Below are positions 1 to 11,620 of a DNA stretch of 64,000 nt, piece after piece. Position 1 is the stretch's first letter. Each line of letters starts with the position of its first letter. Both the position numbers and the translations under genes were made by a program. The notes beneath the pieces are model-generated. The model was not told the DNA's origin. It made no database searches and saw nothing but the letters and a program-made list of their open reading frames with translations. The stretch is from Suillus spraguei (Eukaryota; Basidiomycota; Agaricomycetes; Boletales; Suillaceae), in assembly GCA_016800925.1 (NCBI GenBank), contig JABCPU010000003.1:434001-498000 (forward strand), read 5' to 3'.

Positions 1-1480
1 TGGCACCCATGCCAACACCTCGCTTGGTGTGCAAGTTCTTCTTCGCCATTTCAGCCTTGAGAATTGCACCTTTCTCGATGTCCACGCGGCGGCCCTGAAG
101 GAGGTCTCTTGCCTCAAGCGCCTCCTGACGAGTGCGAAACTTCGCAAAACCTATGATCTGCTTTCGGGGTGGCTGGCCACCAAGCCCTTGTCCCACTTGA
201 AAGTGCGAAGACTCATCTAGCGGCATGGCGAGGGGCGGCCAGGAGGTGGTTGGGCCATCTCTTCCATTGTCAATTACAACCCCGCCTTGATTGACAGTGA
301 CGATATTGTAAGGATCATTGGAACCGGCACCTAAATAACCGGCATAGGCACCTCCACGTAGAGGAAGACCAGATGGAGTATTCGAAGTTGTTCCACCGAC
401 CGACCCGTATGCTGTATACTCCTTGTTTGGGATCTTGAGGGTCGCAGCTTCAAAGCCGGAAGAGAACGTAAACATATTCTGGAATTCACGCTCCTATACA
501 AGCTGTCAGAAGTTGCGGAACATCACAAGTGGCTGAACACATACCTGCATGTCATCAGGAAATCCAACCACGAAAATAGTCGAGATCTCTTCTGGCAGTC
601 CATTATTGACGCTCTGCGACTCGACGCTTAAATTCATCTGCCCAACGCTACCCATCGGCCTTACATTGCTTGGTGACACTCCTGCAGTGCCACCGTTAGA
701 CTGTAAGTGGGGACCATAAGGCGTCTGGCTTTGAAGGTGCATGCCATTCAGGTAAGGCATCTGGGAACCAGAATTACTGTGCGACAATGGATGATAAGCG
801 TCGTGGACTTGTGATTGTTGTTGGCCCTTAGAGGAATGCGCTTGGAGGAACGGGTCCAAGGAAGAAAATTGTTGAGGAACCTTACCGCCTCCCAGCGGAG
901 AGGTGGTTCCGAAGTCATACCCGCTGCGTGACTCGAATGCGGCAGACCTAGAAGCGCCCTGTTGAGATTGCTGAGAGAGTTGGTGCTGCAAATTTAAGGG
1001 CTGATGATGAGACCCAAATATCTCGTTCGTATTTGTATAAGGTTGTAAGGGGAGACCGTCCGGTTGACGCAGGCGATATGAAGCAGTGGCACCAGTACTG
1101 GAAGCATTGCCACCGCTGATTCCGTTATAAGCGCTCAAAGACGACCTTAACGACCCAGCGCCAAAGTCGTTTGGAGACTTATTCCCTGCGAGACTCTGCT
1201 TAAGGGAGATGTCGTCTGAAAGATAGTCCGGAAGGATGTGGAAATTATTGGATGTGTTATACATGGGTTGAACTCCGCCGTGAGAGAACAATGACTCCGA
1301 ATTTCGATGATGATTATCATCAATTTGCTGAAGAAGGGAGGTGCGGAGCATACGATCACTCTCATGGCTAGCATTGAAATCGACATTGCTGGGGGAATCA
1401 GGCCTATTCATAGGTGGAATATGAAACTGCGCCTCAGGAGATGGTGCTCCAGAACCAGAGTTAGAGTTTGCGTGAGACAT
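1..1480 (-). CDS. scw1: Scw1/Whi3-type RRM RNA-binding protein, 3' part cut off by the window edge
   Basis: Two exons are visible, 545-1480 and 1-493, joined across a 51-bp intron (544-494, donor gtatgt, acceptor tatag); the protein continues beyond position 1. The N-terminal ~300 residues are low in complexity (Ser, Gln, Asn, Gly). The RRM begins at the end of the first exon with ISTIFVVGFPDDM and continues with EREFQNMFTF; its second half ends in the RNP1-like stretch IIGFAKFRTRQEALEA. This split RRM is typical of the fungal Scw1/Whi3 family, which bind mRNAs for cell-wall and cell-cycle proteins; the function is inferred from family. The ATG at 1480 is the first Met in frame, but the frame stays open upstream to a stop near 1657, so the real start probably lies in an upstream exon joined by an intron. 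Confidence 0.85.
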
Positions 1481-3648
1481 GGCACGTTGCGGAGATGGAT
1501 GAATGGGTTCTGCGTCTCCTTGGGCTTCGAGAGAATCGAGTAACGAACGATTAATGAGGTCCTCTTCGAGCCTTTGGACGGGCGGAGGAGTGGAAGCTAT
1601 GGACGCCAGATTGGTAGGATGGTGCGTGAGTTGATTACAGACAAGTATGTGGGATGGCTAAGACTAGAAATTGGACATCAACAGCCGTATAATGTTATGA
1701 ATGTGGTACGGACGATCGTGGGAGGTAGCGCGAGACTGTGTTTGCTGATATGGCTACAATCGAAAAACAAACTGGCAAAGAAGTGTATATGGGCTATGAG
1801 TGATTGCGAATGATAGAGAGAAGGTGGACAGCGTCGGTGATGAGCGTGACAGCGATGAGCAACAGCGGTCGACGTGCGCGACGCGTGGGAGTAGATAAAT
1901 AAGAGAAGTCAACGCAACGAAGCGACAGCAAATGAAGCGCACTAAAAGGTGACAGATGATGAGCGGAGTGATTAGGTCGTCGCCGTGGACGGTGAGGAAG
2001 GGTGTTTTGTCGCTGTGGTTATCGGCGTGGAAGGTGCGATCGAGGTTGTCAAAGTGTGAAGGAACAAAAGGAAGCGCGCGGGGCCGACCCAGAATTCAAA
2101 ACCGAAAAAAATTAACACCACCAATTATTTGGGTCACGAAAGTCACACGTTCTCTCACGCACAGACCCTAACCTTAATTCTTTCGCACGCACATACCCTT
2201 CATTCAACAAACGCACAGACCATCTCCTCCTCAACGTGGTTGCTGGATGAATGGCAGAGAAGGCAGAGGAGAATGAAAGATCCGGAACGTGTTAATCCTA
2301 CTAATGATTGTGTAAACGTTGTTGAGCAGTTAAACTTTCAAGTTGTTGAGGTTGAGGCAAACAGTCGTGGACAAGAGGTAATTCTCTTGATTAGGTCGTT
2401 GTCTGGCTGAAAGGTGGGTGTCGTTTCGCAACACCACCCTCGACGAATCGAAACTGAAACTAGCTGCATGCGGATGGTCCACTGTAACGGTTCTTTTATT
2501 TCCTCGTAAATTATAATAATAATATTCAGTTTATCTTTGAGCCCATGTGCTCAGCGAGACGATTACTCTACTGTGTACTTCATGGTGCACGTAAATATAC
2601 AACAATTGCAACATTTAAACAAGAGCATTAGAGTCATACACATACTTCATGCACCTCATAAAACCGTCGATCTTCTGGATTTGAGACAGCTTCGCCATGT
2701 CTGTGTCTATTAATACATTCATGAGGTGTCTTGCATAGACAAGGGCAGGTCATCTTGACAGTATTTCCTGCCGTAAACACCAGCGGAAAAGTGTCATCCC
2801 CCAGCTGCAGGGAACATCAGGGAAACGTAATTCACTACGGAGTGCTACGGAGTACTCCGTAGCACAATCCAACTCGCTGATGAACGCTGGCCTTGTCCAA
2901 GCTATCCTGTCAAGAGTACTACTACTAGTCTCGTTCTGTCCCAATCCTTTGGGTCGAATTAAATTGTCCAGACTCAGATGACACTCACTGTGAAATTGAA
3001 ATTGAACCTTGCGCTATAAGCTTGAGCATTGTTCGTTGACCAGAAGTTACCAAAGGGAACTAGTGATCTGCACGGGGAACCGAATGAGTGTTACCGATTT
3101 TGTTTTGAAAAAGGCTATACTTGTGTATATGATCGAGAGGACGTCTGTGGAACGTCACAAGTGAGTTTAGTCTTGCCTAGGCAGACCTATATAGATGAAG
3201 ATAGTCTGTGGTGAGTTAGGTGCACATCGCCATATCAACACTCCGATTCATCGAGGTTGTCAAACCAGCCACAGATCTCCACAGGATTGGTGTCGATCAC
3301 GAACCAACTATACAGACGCAGGTGGGGTGTATCACATTGGATATGCAAAGTACGCGTCCGGGGGCAAACGTCGCCTTTGAAAGAGAAGAAATGTATGCAA
3401 TAAAAATACCATGGGTTTTGTACAAGATATATTGTGTTTACATGGAGCTTATGCAAACAACGAGGATAATGATTAGCCTTTGTCTGAAGATGACAGTAAA
3501 ACATGGGCAGAACCACGAGTCATACATCGAAAAATATACTGCCGGCAAAATAAGCTTTGTATATATTGTTCATGTGTGAAAGGCTGTATTTCCTGCGACT
3601 TAGCAGACGACAATTAAGATGGTGACACACTTACTACAGCGGTGCGTA
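1481..3648. other. Intergenic region with the 5' side of the RRM gene and one palindromic element
   Basis: No convincing gene. The first ~180 bp upstream of 1480 still read in frame with the RRM protein and are likely coding or a 5' exon. The rest has short, unconvincing frames. It holds the left copy of an inverted element at 2815-2880, annotated separately. Confidence 0.5.
2815..2880 (+). repeat. Left copy of an inverted ~70-bp palindromic element
   Basis: Its core, 842-865 of the 2 kb block (2842-2865), is a perfect 24-bp palindrome built from GTGCTACGGAGT and its complement. The flanks (catcaggga...acgtaattcactac on one side, aatccaactcgctga on the other) recur in reverse complement at 6465-6540. 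The pair suggests a non-autonomous mobile element (MITE-like). No transposase is visible. Confidence 0.75.
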
Positions 3649-4074
3649 CTAGGCCTCTATATATCTCGCTGACTCTCGCAGTCCTTTGAATGCACCACCT
3701 GCCACTACCCACATGACGATACCGATCGCCCACAGAGAAGCACAAATGAATCGCCATCGTGCGCGCGACGTTGCTTCTGCGATGGCATACGGAGAGCGCG
3801 GGTCATAATACGGCAGTAGCCCTAGGGTAGGGTCAGACTGTAACAGAGGAGTGGGCCCAAAATGTGGTGGTGGTATAAACGACGGTGTAGAATTTGTCCC
3901 AAAAAATGACGAGGCGCGGTGAGGGTAAGCTCCGGGTATCCGTTCATGAGGAGAACTTGGTTGTTGCACTGGGCCTTGCCCTGAAGGTCCTGAGTTATGT
4001 GGATGAACAGAATATGCTGGAGGAAGTACTTCAGGCTTGAGTACACCGGACTGCTCTGGTAGTTCGTGGGACAT
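3649..4074 (-). CDS. Small PPxY-containing protein with one C-terminal membrane segment
   Basis: Single exon, 141 residues from the ATG at 4074. A TTG-initiated extension is possible on paper, but a fungal gene needs ATG. The first ~105 residues are rich in Pro, Ser and Gly and contain PPAY (near residue 20), a possible ligand for WW domains of Nedd4/Rsp5-type ligases. Residues ~113-132 (RFICASLWAIGIVMWVVAGG) form one hydrophobic segment near the C-terminus, so a membrane adaptor is plausible. I do not recognise the family. It lies just downstream of another minus-strand gene, inside the interval bounded by the inverted palindromic elements. Confidence 0.6.
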   Translation of the reverse strand: MSHELPEQSGVLKPEVLPPAYSVHPHNSGPSGQGPVQQPSSPHERIPGAYPHRASSFFGTNSTPSFIPPPHFGPTPLLQSDPTLGLLPYYDPRSPYAIAEATSRARWRFICASLWAIGIVMWVVAGGAFKGLRESARYIEA

Positions 4075-4689
4075 GCTCCTAGTTCCGGTCAATGACTAGA
4101 GATGGACGTAAGTACAGTGCTTGCTAATATGTAAATGGCTAGAAGTTAGGTATGCTGAATTTGAAATTTCTACGCAGGGTATGCTGTAGACGCCGGACAA
4201 GGCTTGCAGCAGCGTGTGGCATGGCTTGTTGAGGTCGACTTCTACATGAATCACATTGAATATTAAATCACAACGCCGTCGCATGCCAAGTATATATGAC
4301 AATTATGCGAATAAAACATATGGGTATCATGTTCTTGTATTAAACAAATATACACTTATGTGTTTCTGGCAATACCACCGTCCGCAGCAGTAGGTATGGG
4401 CCCCGGACGTTTTGTTTTGCTTGTGTTCATGAACTGGCGCGCAGAGCCAGTCGTGCCTGTTGAACAACATAAACATGGCGCAGCACCATGAGGGCGCATC
4501 ATGCTTGACAGGTTCTTGGAAATAGCGGAAATAGAAAGATGAATGTATTGGACAGCTGCCCATCTGAACAGTTGCCCAGTGGCCTTCAGCAAGCGAAGGC
4601 ACCATGAGAGGTGCTGGAGAAGAGAAAGGTGTCGGAAAGATTGTACATAGTGTCTTCTCCTTCACCGGTGTTTGGTAGCTGATCCACAC
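4075..4689. other. Intergenic, possible 3' exon of the upstream gene
   Basis: No independent gene is supported. An acceptor-like ctccag near 4616 on the minus strand could add a nine-residue C-terminus to the preceding gene; otherwise this is 3' UTR plus the promoter of the 141-residue protein. Confidence 0.35.
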
Positions 4690-6059
4690 TTACATCGATA
4701 GGAGATAGGCCTCTCGGCTGATGCATCGGCGAGGCACGCGTGAAAGCCGATGTAGCTGCCAGTACTCGTGTGGCATCCCTGCCTCAAACTGAACATTGGA
4801 TTGCGGGGAATTTTCCAACCCTATTTCTATTAGTTCTGACATCGGAGTTGCAACACCTGAACCATGATGCTGTTCGAACTGTTCAATCAAACTGGAGTCG
4901 GCGCTGAACGATGTTGAACATGTCATTGGAGTCGCCGGCGCAGGAGAGAAATCGAGGTTGTTCCATGAATCCAGAAAAACCCCTTGCGGGGTTTGCATGG
5001 CAGGGTTCATGACATGAACCTGTGGTGTGGAATGGGTATCGATGCTATTCGGGGGAAGATACTGTGCCTGAGCATCTCTTGGATCCGAGACCAAGTACTC
5101 TAAAGAGACGTCATTCTCCGGCGCTACGCCACACAGCAGGGCGCTTGAATCCTGTGATACAGCAGGCGTACTGTTTGGGCTCAAATAATGTAAATGCAGG
5201 GGTGTCTCAATTATTGGAGCACTACAGCTCTGCGATAATTGCGGCCAATGTCCCGGAAGCAGAGCATATGAGAGCTCTGACGTATAGGGCTCTGAGATGG
5301 GCTGGATCGACGACAACATGGTTCCTGATCCAGGGATAGGTATAGGCAGCGCTCCCTCCGTCCTTCCCGGCACAATCAGAGGCGCTGAGGAATGCGCGGG
5401 GGTAACATGAGAACGCATGAAATCAGGTTGACTTCCTGTTCTCTCATGCATAATGTACACAGGAGACGCGGGTATGCAGAAGTGTTGGGATGGTGAAGAA
5501 GGATGTTCGCGTCTCCTTGATCCTAGCCGACCATCAGCATCGTGGGTGGTGTTGGCAAGGCTTTGAGACGGTTTCAAATTCGCAATGCTATCTTGAGCTT
5601 CATACTCCATAGCCAGACCACCAATTTTCAGGGAGTTATATTTTCCATCAGGTGTCAAAATCCCAATATCAAATTCACTTGGTCCTCGAGCATAAAATTT
5701 GGGGCACCATTTCAGTCCCCAACACGATTTAAGCTGTGGAGAAGAACCATTAGACTTAACGGGAACAAATATTAAGTTTTAAACGACTTACGAATCTGGG
5801 CGGTATACACCGGAGTTCACAACCAATGACACGACCCAGACCATTTTCACGGACGTCCATGAGGTATCGCGGGATATGAAAGGGAATAAATGTGAACCAC
5901 CCAAGGGTATGCGGACCATTTGATCTGAGTTGCGCAAGGTCTTATAACGAAACTCGCCCAAGTACAGCCTGCCACGGTGACCCAAGCACTTAGTGCATGG
6001 GTACGTTATTACTGGGTGCGCGTGCAGGAAAAAACGTGTTCGCCAGCGTCAGTAAACAT
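4690..6059 (-). CDS. Uncharacterised 437-residue protein; frame broken by two single-base deletions
   Basis: Exon 1 is 6059-5792 and exon 2 is 5733-4690, with an intron of donor gtaagt and acceptor ccacag. Exon 1 needs one extra T in the T6 run at 6034-6029 and one extra G in the GGG run at 5902-5900 (minus-strand sense). With both, exon 1 is 270 nt and joins exon 2 in phase, so the coding length is exactly 438 codons. The N-terminal ~130 residues look like a compact conserved domain with paired Cys (PCTKC), a stretch rich in Phe and Pro (WFTFIPFHIPRY), and CWGLKWCPKFYARGP. The rest is Ser/Pro-rich and probably disordered. I do not recognise the family. A strong donor (gtaagt) overlaps the stop at 4690, so a small extra 3' exon ending near 4590 is possible. 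Confidence 0.6.
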
Positions 6060-6995
6060 GCTCGCACATTTAGTGGGACCGTTTTAGAGACCTAAGCGAC
6101 GATATGCTTGCACCGCTGTGCAGCCTTATTGACGTAGAAGACCGCTTATGCTGTGCTGGTGGACCGATCGGTGTTTTGCAGCTGGGACATACTTAGTACC
6201 GTGCGCAAACGAGTTTGTGGGCGCACGTAGGCGTACGTCAGATATTCCGGGGTCCGCATCAGTTTCGAACAATGCAATGACTCTTGCCTCGAGGCTATTG
6301 TGTGTTCAAGGCGGTCCTTGTCTTGAATTATCACTGCAGCTCGATAAACTCAACAGAGGGAGAAATCAGAAGTTTCGATTCCGGTTCGACCGCGGTGCAC
6401 TGCAATGATCGTCGGGTGGACAGAGGGCTGGAGCGATGGATTAGCATAATATAGTGTAGACTTGTCAGCGAGTTGGATTGTGCTACGGAGTGCTCCGTAG
6501 CACTCCGTAGCACTCTGTAGTGAATTACGTCTCCCTGATGGATATGTGCCAGCAAAGTTTCAGAAATACACCAGTGGACCTGCGTGGCTTATACTTCAAA
6601 AATTGACCGAGGGCCGGCAAGAACTTTGTTGTTGGGACGGCCGCCGGGTTAGCTTGTCGGAGAACGCTGCCATTGATGCGAGGGCTGTAGTATACTCGCT
6701 CGAATCCTAACGATAGTAAGTACACATTTCCCTTCGATGCGCTGCAAGGAACGTGGGAAATGGATCCTAGCAGGGAAAAGCACAGCTCTCTAATAATGCA
6801 AACGAGACCAGCGAATGAACTATGCCGAGACCATGACTTTCTGATACTTAAATGATTTTTTGAATGCAATGGAATATGTATATACTGTGATAGCAACATT
6901 GTTTTGTGTACAGTGAATGGTAATCGTTCTTATGGGTGAATGAAAATGTGATCAGAAAGAAGCTGGATTAAATTCGGAAAGTCACGAAACCGACA
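6060..6995. other. Intergenic region upstream of the 437-residue gene
   Basis: No gene seen apart from the repeat at 6465-6540. It should hold the promoter of the gene at 4690-6059 and the 3' UTR of the gene at 6996-9084. Confidence 0.5.
6465..6540 (-). repeat. Right copy of the inverted ~70-bp palindromic element
   Basis: This is the reverse complement of 2815-2880 with few mismatches and one extra 10-bp unit (actccgtagc in tandem), which accounts for the 76 versus 66 bp lengths. The palindrome here is imperfect at its centre. The two copies bracket ~3.6 kb containing two genes. Confidence 0.75.
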
Positions 6996-9084
6996 TCAAG
7001 TCTTGTTTCGTGCGGTCACTGTGCGAGGATAGGTCCCAGCATCTTGTGACGGCAATTTCAAAGTGCTTCTTCGTGTCTGTCCACGCAAGGTATCTCCGCG
7101 GGAAGCTGGTTCTACTGTCTGAGGTGCAGCGCGTGTACCAGCGCGTGTACCAGTTTTTGTTGCAGGAGCACTGCTTTTGCCACGAGCGGATGCTGGTAGG
7201 TTTCGGGTAGTCAATGAAGGCTTCCGGATGTTTGTAGTGGGCTTGGCAGTAGGACATAGGTATGTGGTTCGCCGTTTAGGCTCGATAACCTTTCTCCTCT
7301 TGGCTCCACTGTCTTCACCATCACTGTCATCACTGTCATCGCCAGTTTCGCTGGGGCCAGAGTCGAGGTCATCTTGGTAAGATGGGGTAATAGTGGCTTT
7401 GCCACGCATGGTGGTATTCCTGGACATAGCGCCAACAGCCGCAGTGCGACTTGTCATAGTAACAGCTGGATATGGGCGTTTTTGTCCTGCATAACGCAAC
7501 GAATCAGATGTATGAAAGGAGCGAGTTGACTCTGATGAGCTGCTGCTACGCAGAGACGATGCGTTATCGGTAGTAGTCAAAGCGCTGGGCAGGCTCGCCA
7601 CAGAGGAAGACGCATTGGATGCCCCTGACGACGGGAATGAGCGATAAGGAGTCCGTAAAGTGACATCAAAATCGTCGTCGTCATCATCCATGTGTGCATC
7701 CTCGTTCTCATCCTGGCTGCCCACACCACCGGATAATTGGAACCCATCTATACTAGGATGAACCCGTAATCTGCTGTTTTCGTCGCTCGAGCAGCTGCTA
7801 GAGCCGGGGCTCGCGGGCTCATGAGCTTGCTGGAGCGACACATCAAAATCCTGGCCGCGATTCATCAATGTATCCTCCGGAATGGACGAAAATACGGTGA
7901 TCTGGGAGGATGGTGAACCGATGGAATTATCCTGACCAGGTGACACGGCTCCAGGGAGAGAGTGAGATGCAGGCAAGGGCGTCGGGGGGTATGCCGAAGG
8001 GAAAGGTGGGTACCCTCTCCAGTCTTCGTCAGGAGGTTCGTTAACGACAACTACTGGTGGAGGGGTCACCAAATTGGGAGTAGATGCATTGGTCATCTCC
8101 GACTGTCCAAGAGACGAACGGCTTCTTCTGTGTTGTTCCTCATATGCGGGTGGTGGGGGACACCAAATCTGATAGGCAGCTGTTCTGGTATTGGTTATTG
8201 CGGGACGTGCATGAATACGACCAACTGTATTGTTGGGATAGTATGGCAGAGTTGTCGTCGAGGACGACTTGGAATGTCGCATGCGGAGTGACATGCTCTC
8301 GTAAGAATCAACAGGAGGTTGACGGGACTTGGGCGGCACCCTATCATCAGAGACGCTGCGGACACCGACTGAGCGCTTTTCCGCGGCCCGGGGTTTTGAT
8401 TCCACGATCGCATATGCTTTAACAGCAATGGGTATGCTAGAGTCACTACTGGAGCGTGTCGTGCTCGACTTTGAAGTATTTTCGGAAAGGTCGGTGGCTG
8501 ACTCATTTTCTTCTGTGTGCCAAGGCAGACCCGAGCATAGGGAGAGTACATAATTGAGCGGAACTTGTGAGAGAGCAAACAGAAAATCTCCAATGTCCCT
8601 TGTTAGGTCGAGCAATGGATCCAGGGTGTCCACATATGGTTTGATAAGTGGACGTAGAATATGCAAGTACAGGGGTTCAGCTCCCTGCATGAATGAGGCG
8701 TTAGCTTCGCTTATATGGAAAAGCTATGTGGATCCTACCTTGGCACGAGTCAGCAGGAGAAACAGTAACATAACTGACTTGATTTCGCTGTAGAACGGTA
8801 CGATGAAGCTGACAAAACGGTCAAACGTTCTCTCATATGCTGCAAGACAGCACTACAGCACGACAGCATGAGCATGTTACGTAGACTACGAATAACATAC
8901 TGGCGAGCCTTACCCAAACAACCCAAACCGCAAGACACCCTTTAAGGTCCCTCTTTCTCTGAGTCATTGTCCTAACGCTAGGGGGTCCGCCCTTACGTCC
9001 AGGTGGTATTTTGAGAGTCTTGTACGTGTCATACACATTCATAAAAACCATGAACAGACGGAGGGCAGGAACGACGAGTGGCAT
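6996..9084 (-). CDS. TB2/DP1/HVA22 (REEP/Yop1) family protein with a long disordered tail
   Basis: Three exons (9084-8914, 8852-8739, 8684-6996), all phase 0, give 657 residues. Residues ~1-130 are the TB2/DP1/HVA22 domain: DTYKTLKIPP, then GCLAVWVVW, then PFYSEIKSVMLLFLLLTRAKG and YLHILRPLIKPY. This fold makes hydrophobic hairpins that shape tubular ER. The remaining ~520 residues are Ser/Thr/Pro-rich with an acidic Asp run and a basic C-terminus, including a KRRK cluster that could be a nuclear or trafficking signal. Typical Yop1/REEP proteins have about 180-250 residues, so the tail is unusual but reads as one intact frame. Start chosen at 9084 because MPLVVPALRLF leads directly into the domain. 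Confidence 0.87.
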
Positions 9085-10194
9085 GTTGAAAGTAGAACAG
9101 AAGAAGTGCCCAACAGATGTATCGAGAACGCTAGACCTGTTAGAAAATAAAGCAGAAAAATCCCAAAACGCGGTCGGGGTGAGTTTGGTGCGCTGTCTGA
9201 TGGATGTTGTGGTCGACGTTGTTGAATTAACCTTGTGCATTCATGGACGTGCCTCCAGGCTCCCACACCCATCATGTCTGGTGGCACCGCCTTACATAAC
9301 AAATATTTACTGAAGCGAGTAGTACTTCATAAACGAGGCAGATTACCTCTGTGCAGTACTAATTTTCTTTTGCGTGTGTTTGATGAAGTCCAGAAGCCAT
9401 CCAAAGCGCATGCATTCGTCAGATGACACTACATATCGCATGTTCCATGGCCTTGCGGCTAGCCATAATAAAAAGAGAATTACGGAAGTGTACGAACATC
9501 CTGCGAAATTGTGAGGAATGTGAACGCTATTGACCGCGTGACCAGAATATCGAGCGACACATCCGTGCAGGCACACCCAAGGCTGTAGTCGATTTGAAAG
9601 GCAGTCCGCCAATTTCCACCGTCAGGTCTTCAAGCGTAATACATCCTGTTCGCAGCCAAGGAAAGACCGAAATGACTGAGACCACGTCGGAGCATTTGGA
9701 CTCCTAAAGGAATATGGATATATTCTTAACACATTTTCCACCGAATGCGCAATGTAGGTCACCGGCATCCCAACCAACCCAAGAAGCCAGACTCAGTACA
9801 CAGAACACCGCTTTGAGTAGTTTCAAGGGTAGACTTGCTAGCCTAGTGATTGTGTTCCACGGGACAGCGGGTTAGAAGTATAGTGATACTGGTTTCGGCG
9901 AAACTCGTACTATGATTACTTGTTTGTAGAAGGTTCAGATACAATTGCACTGTCGGACGTTATTTGTGTAGCCTATGAGTGACTAATAAGTCTGACCAAT
10001 AGATAGAGTCTGTGCTCATTGCATTTATAACCCCCGTGTTTTCAGGACTAACCGCATGCGATACTCTGCTGTTGGAAGGGGTCCGCGTTTCTACAACAAA
10101 AATAAATAAGTCTTTACGCCACGAACAGACGGAAAAATTGTTGACAGAGAAGACTTCTTTTGACGCGAAATATGCGATATCATAGCTTCGCAGG
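9085..10194. other. Intergenic region, nothing recognised
   Basis: Short frames on both strands but no domain-like sequence and no exon chain. The right-hand end grades into the decayed BUD31 copy. Confidence 0.5.
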
Positions 10195-10465
10195 AGCCAC
10201 CGACGCCAGAAAAGCAACAAGACCCAGCTAGAGAAGTTACAATGTTGAACGTTTGACCGATAACGAGTCAGGACAACCAGTAAGCTTTGAGTATCGAAGA
10301 AAAGTTCTCACGAGTTGCCTGGTTAACGATACCGAGAATATAATAATAATATGCGACGAAGAAGCCCCCTGAAGGCTAAGAAGACATCGAGAGCGTAGGA
10401 ATTTATTATAGGCTGTTCTGATTCTGATACGTAGATTCTCGATAATTATGCGGCGTCAGAGCTGA
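10195..10465 (+). pseudogene. Decayed partial duplicate of the BUD31 5' end
   Basis: This stretch aligns by eye with 11440-11755, covering the upstream flank, exon 1, intron 1 and the first bases of exon 2 of BUD31. The shared blocks include tatcgaagaaaagttctcac, the exon 1 body and the junction gtagattctcgat. The start codon is changed (ATG to ATA at 10329-10331) and the intron donor gtaagc has become gtagga, so the copy cannot be expressed as BUD31. The rest of the gene is missing. Confidence 0.8.
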
Positions 10466-11084
10466 GAGGGGGTTCGAAGGACCGTTGGTCGTTTAATCGC
10501 ACTTCCGAATCCCGATATCCGATTGACGTTGTATCTACTGGAAACTCTTAGGTGAGTGGGGAATATTGAATGGGAATTGATGAGGTATGCCGAGAGGAAC
10601 TGATGGATTTGGCGCAAAGGAATGTTGGCCATACGGGATAGGGGTGTAAGGGTCCTCATTCGCCCGCCGATGGCGTTGGCTGGGCTGCACACATGGATTT
10701 CATGATGGATGTGGAAGAAGTATGAACAGGCAAAGTGCGAAGTATGGAGAGCCGGTCGGCAGATCTCCCTCACGAAAATAATATTTGATGCCACTCATCA
10801 GCTCATGCAATGGCAGAAATACAGCTTTGGCAGAGTGGTACGCAGTGATTTCAAAAAATCTCTCAAACCTGCTAGCTGCTTGATGTGACGTGACGTGTCA
10901 GGGGCAGCAGGAGCGCAAAATCATTTTGAATTTTGAATTTGTTCCTGGATTTGAAAGCCACCTCCACATCAGCTCCTGCACCTCCCCCTCCTCAGATATG
11001 AGCTTGCTTGGATTGTAAGAGTACTTTATCCTTTGCGCTGGACCAAGTAAGACGATCGAAGTCGCCCACGTGACTCACTGATTA
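10466..11084. other. Intergenic region between the two BUD31 copies
   Basis: No gene seen. Contains a short AT-rich stretch with repeated ttttgaattt words near 10925. Confidence 0.45.
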
Positions 11085-11335
11085 ATACACCTGGATGATT
11101 TTAAAGAACGGCTCGCTCTGAGCGAGAAAATATGTTGAACATCAATGGATACTGACAGAAACCTACTAGTACATCTGAACATTTTTAAAAAAATGGCTCG
11201 CGAGGAGCGGAAAACATGTCCGCCCCAAACTGCAGCCCCTCGCCGGGTTGAACGCCCATGCAGCAAAAGATACTAACAGGAAAACTATCAATGCATCTGA
11301 ATGATTTTTTAAAAAAAGCTCGCAAACCATTGTAA
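11085..11335 (+). repeat. Degenerate tandem repeat, about three units of 85-120 bp
   Basis: Three related blocks follow each other. Each has a 'cacctgga/catctgaa + tgatttt' motif, then an A-run and 'gctcgc': at about 11088-11125, 11172-11210 and 11293-11325. Between them 'gatactgacagaaacctac' and 'gatactaacaggaaaacta' also match. The units are diverged, so this is an old duplication. Confidence 0.6.
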
Positions 11336-11620
11336 ATGAGTCAGACTTGGGGACAGGACACCTACAGCGATAAAAAATAGCTGATAGATAATGGAGCAGT
11401 AACCAGCTGATGGAGATGTTGGATAGGCATGGCGGCTCCGTAGGGGCCACTGACGCAGCTAGAAAAGTAACAAGAGGCAGCCAGAGAAGGTACAACGAAT
11501 AGGCAAATTGACGATCACGTCAACCAAAAACAACAGACCCTAAAATGGTAGGCTTTGTCAGAAGTTGGTGTCGAAGAAAAGTTCTCACGGGTCGGCCTCA
11601 CCTCCTTGTCGTGCTTAACG

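Noticed and set aside
5022..5339. Plus-strand frame of 105 codons in the 437-residue gene
   Set aside because: Opposite strand of a long open exon with matching intron borders, and no recognisable content.
7962..8422. Overlapping plus-strand frames inside the REEP/HVA22 gene
   Set aside because: They mirror the low-complexity coding strand of the minus-strand gene and show no protein-like motifs.
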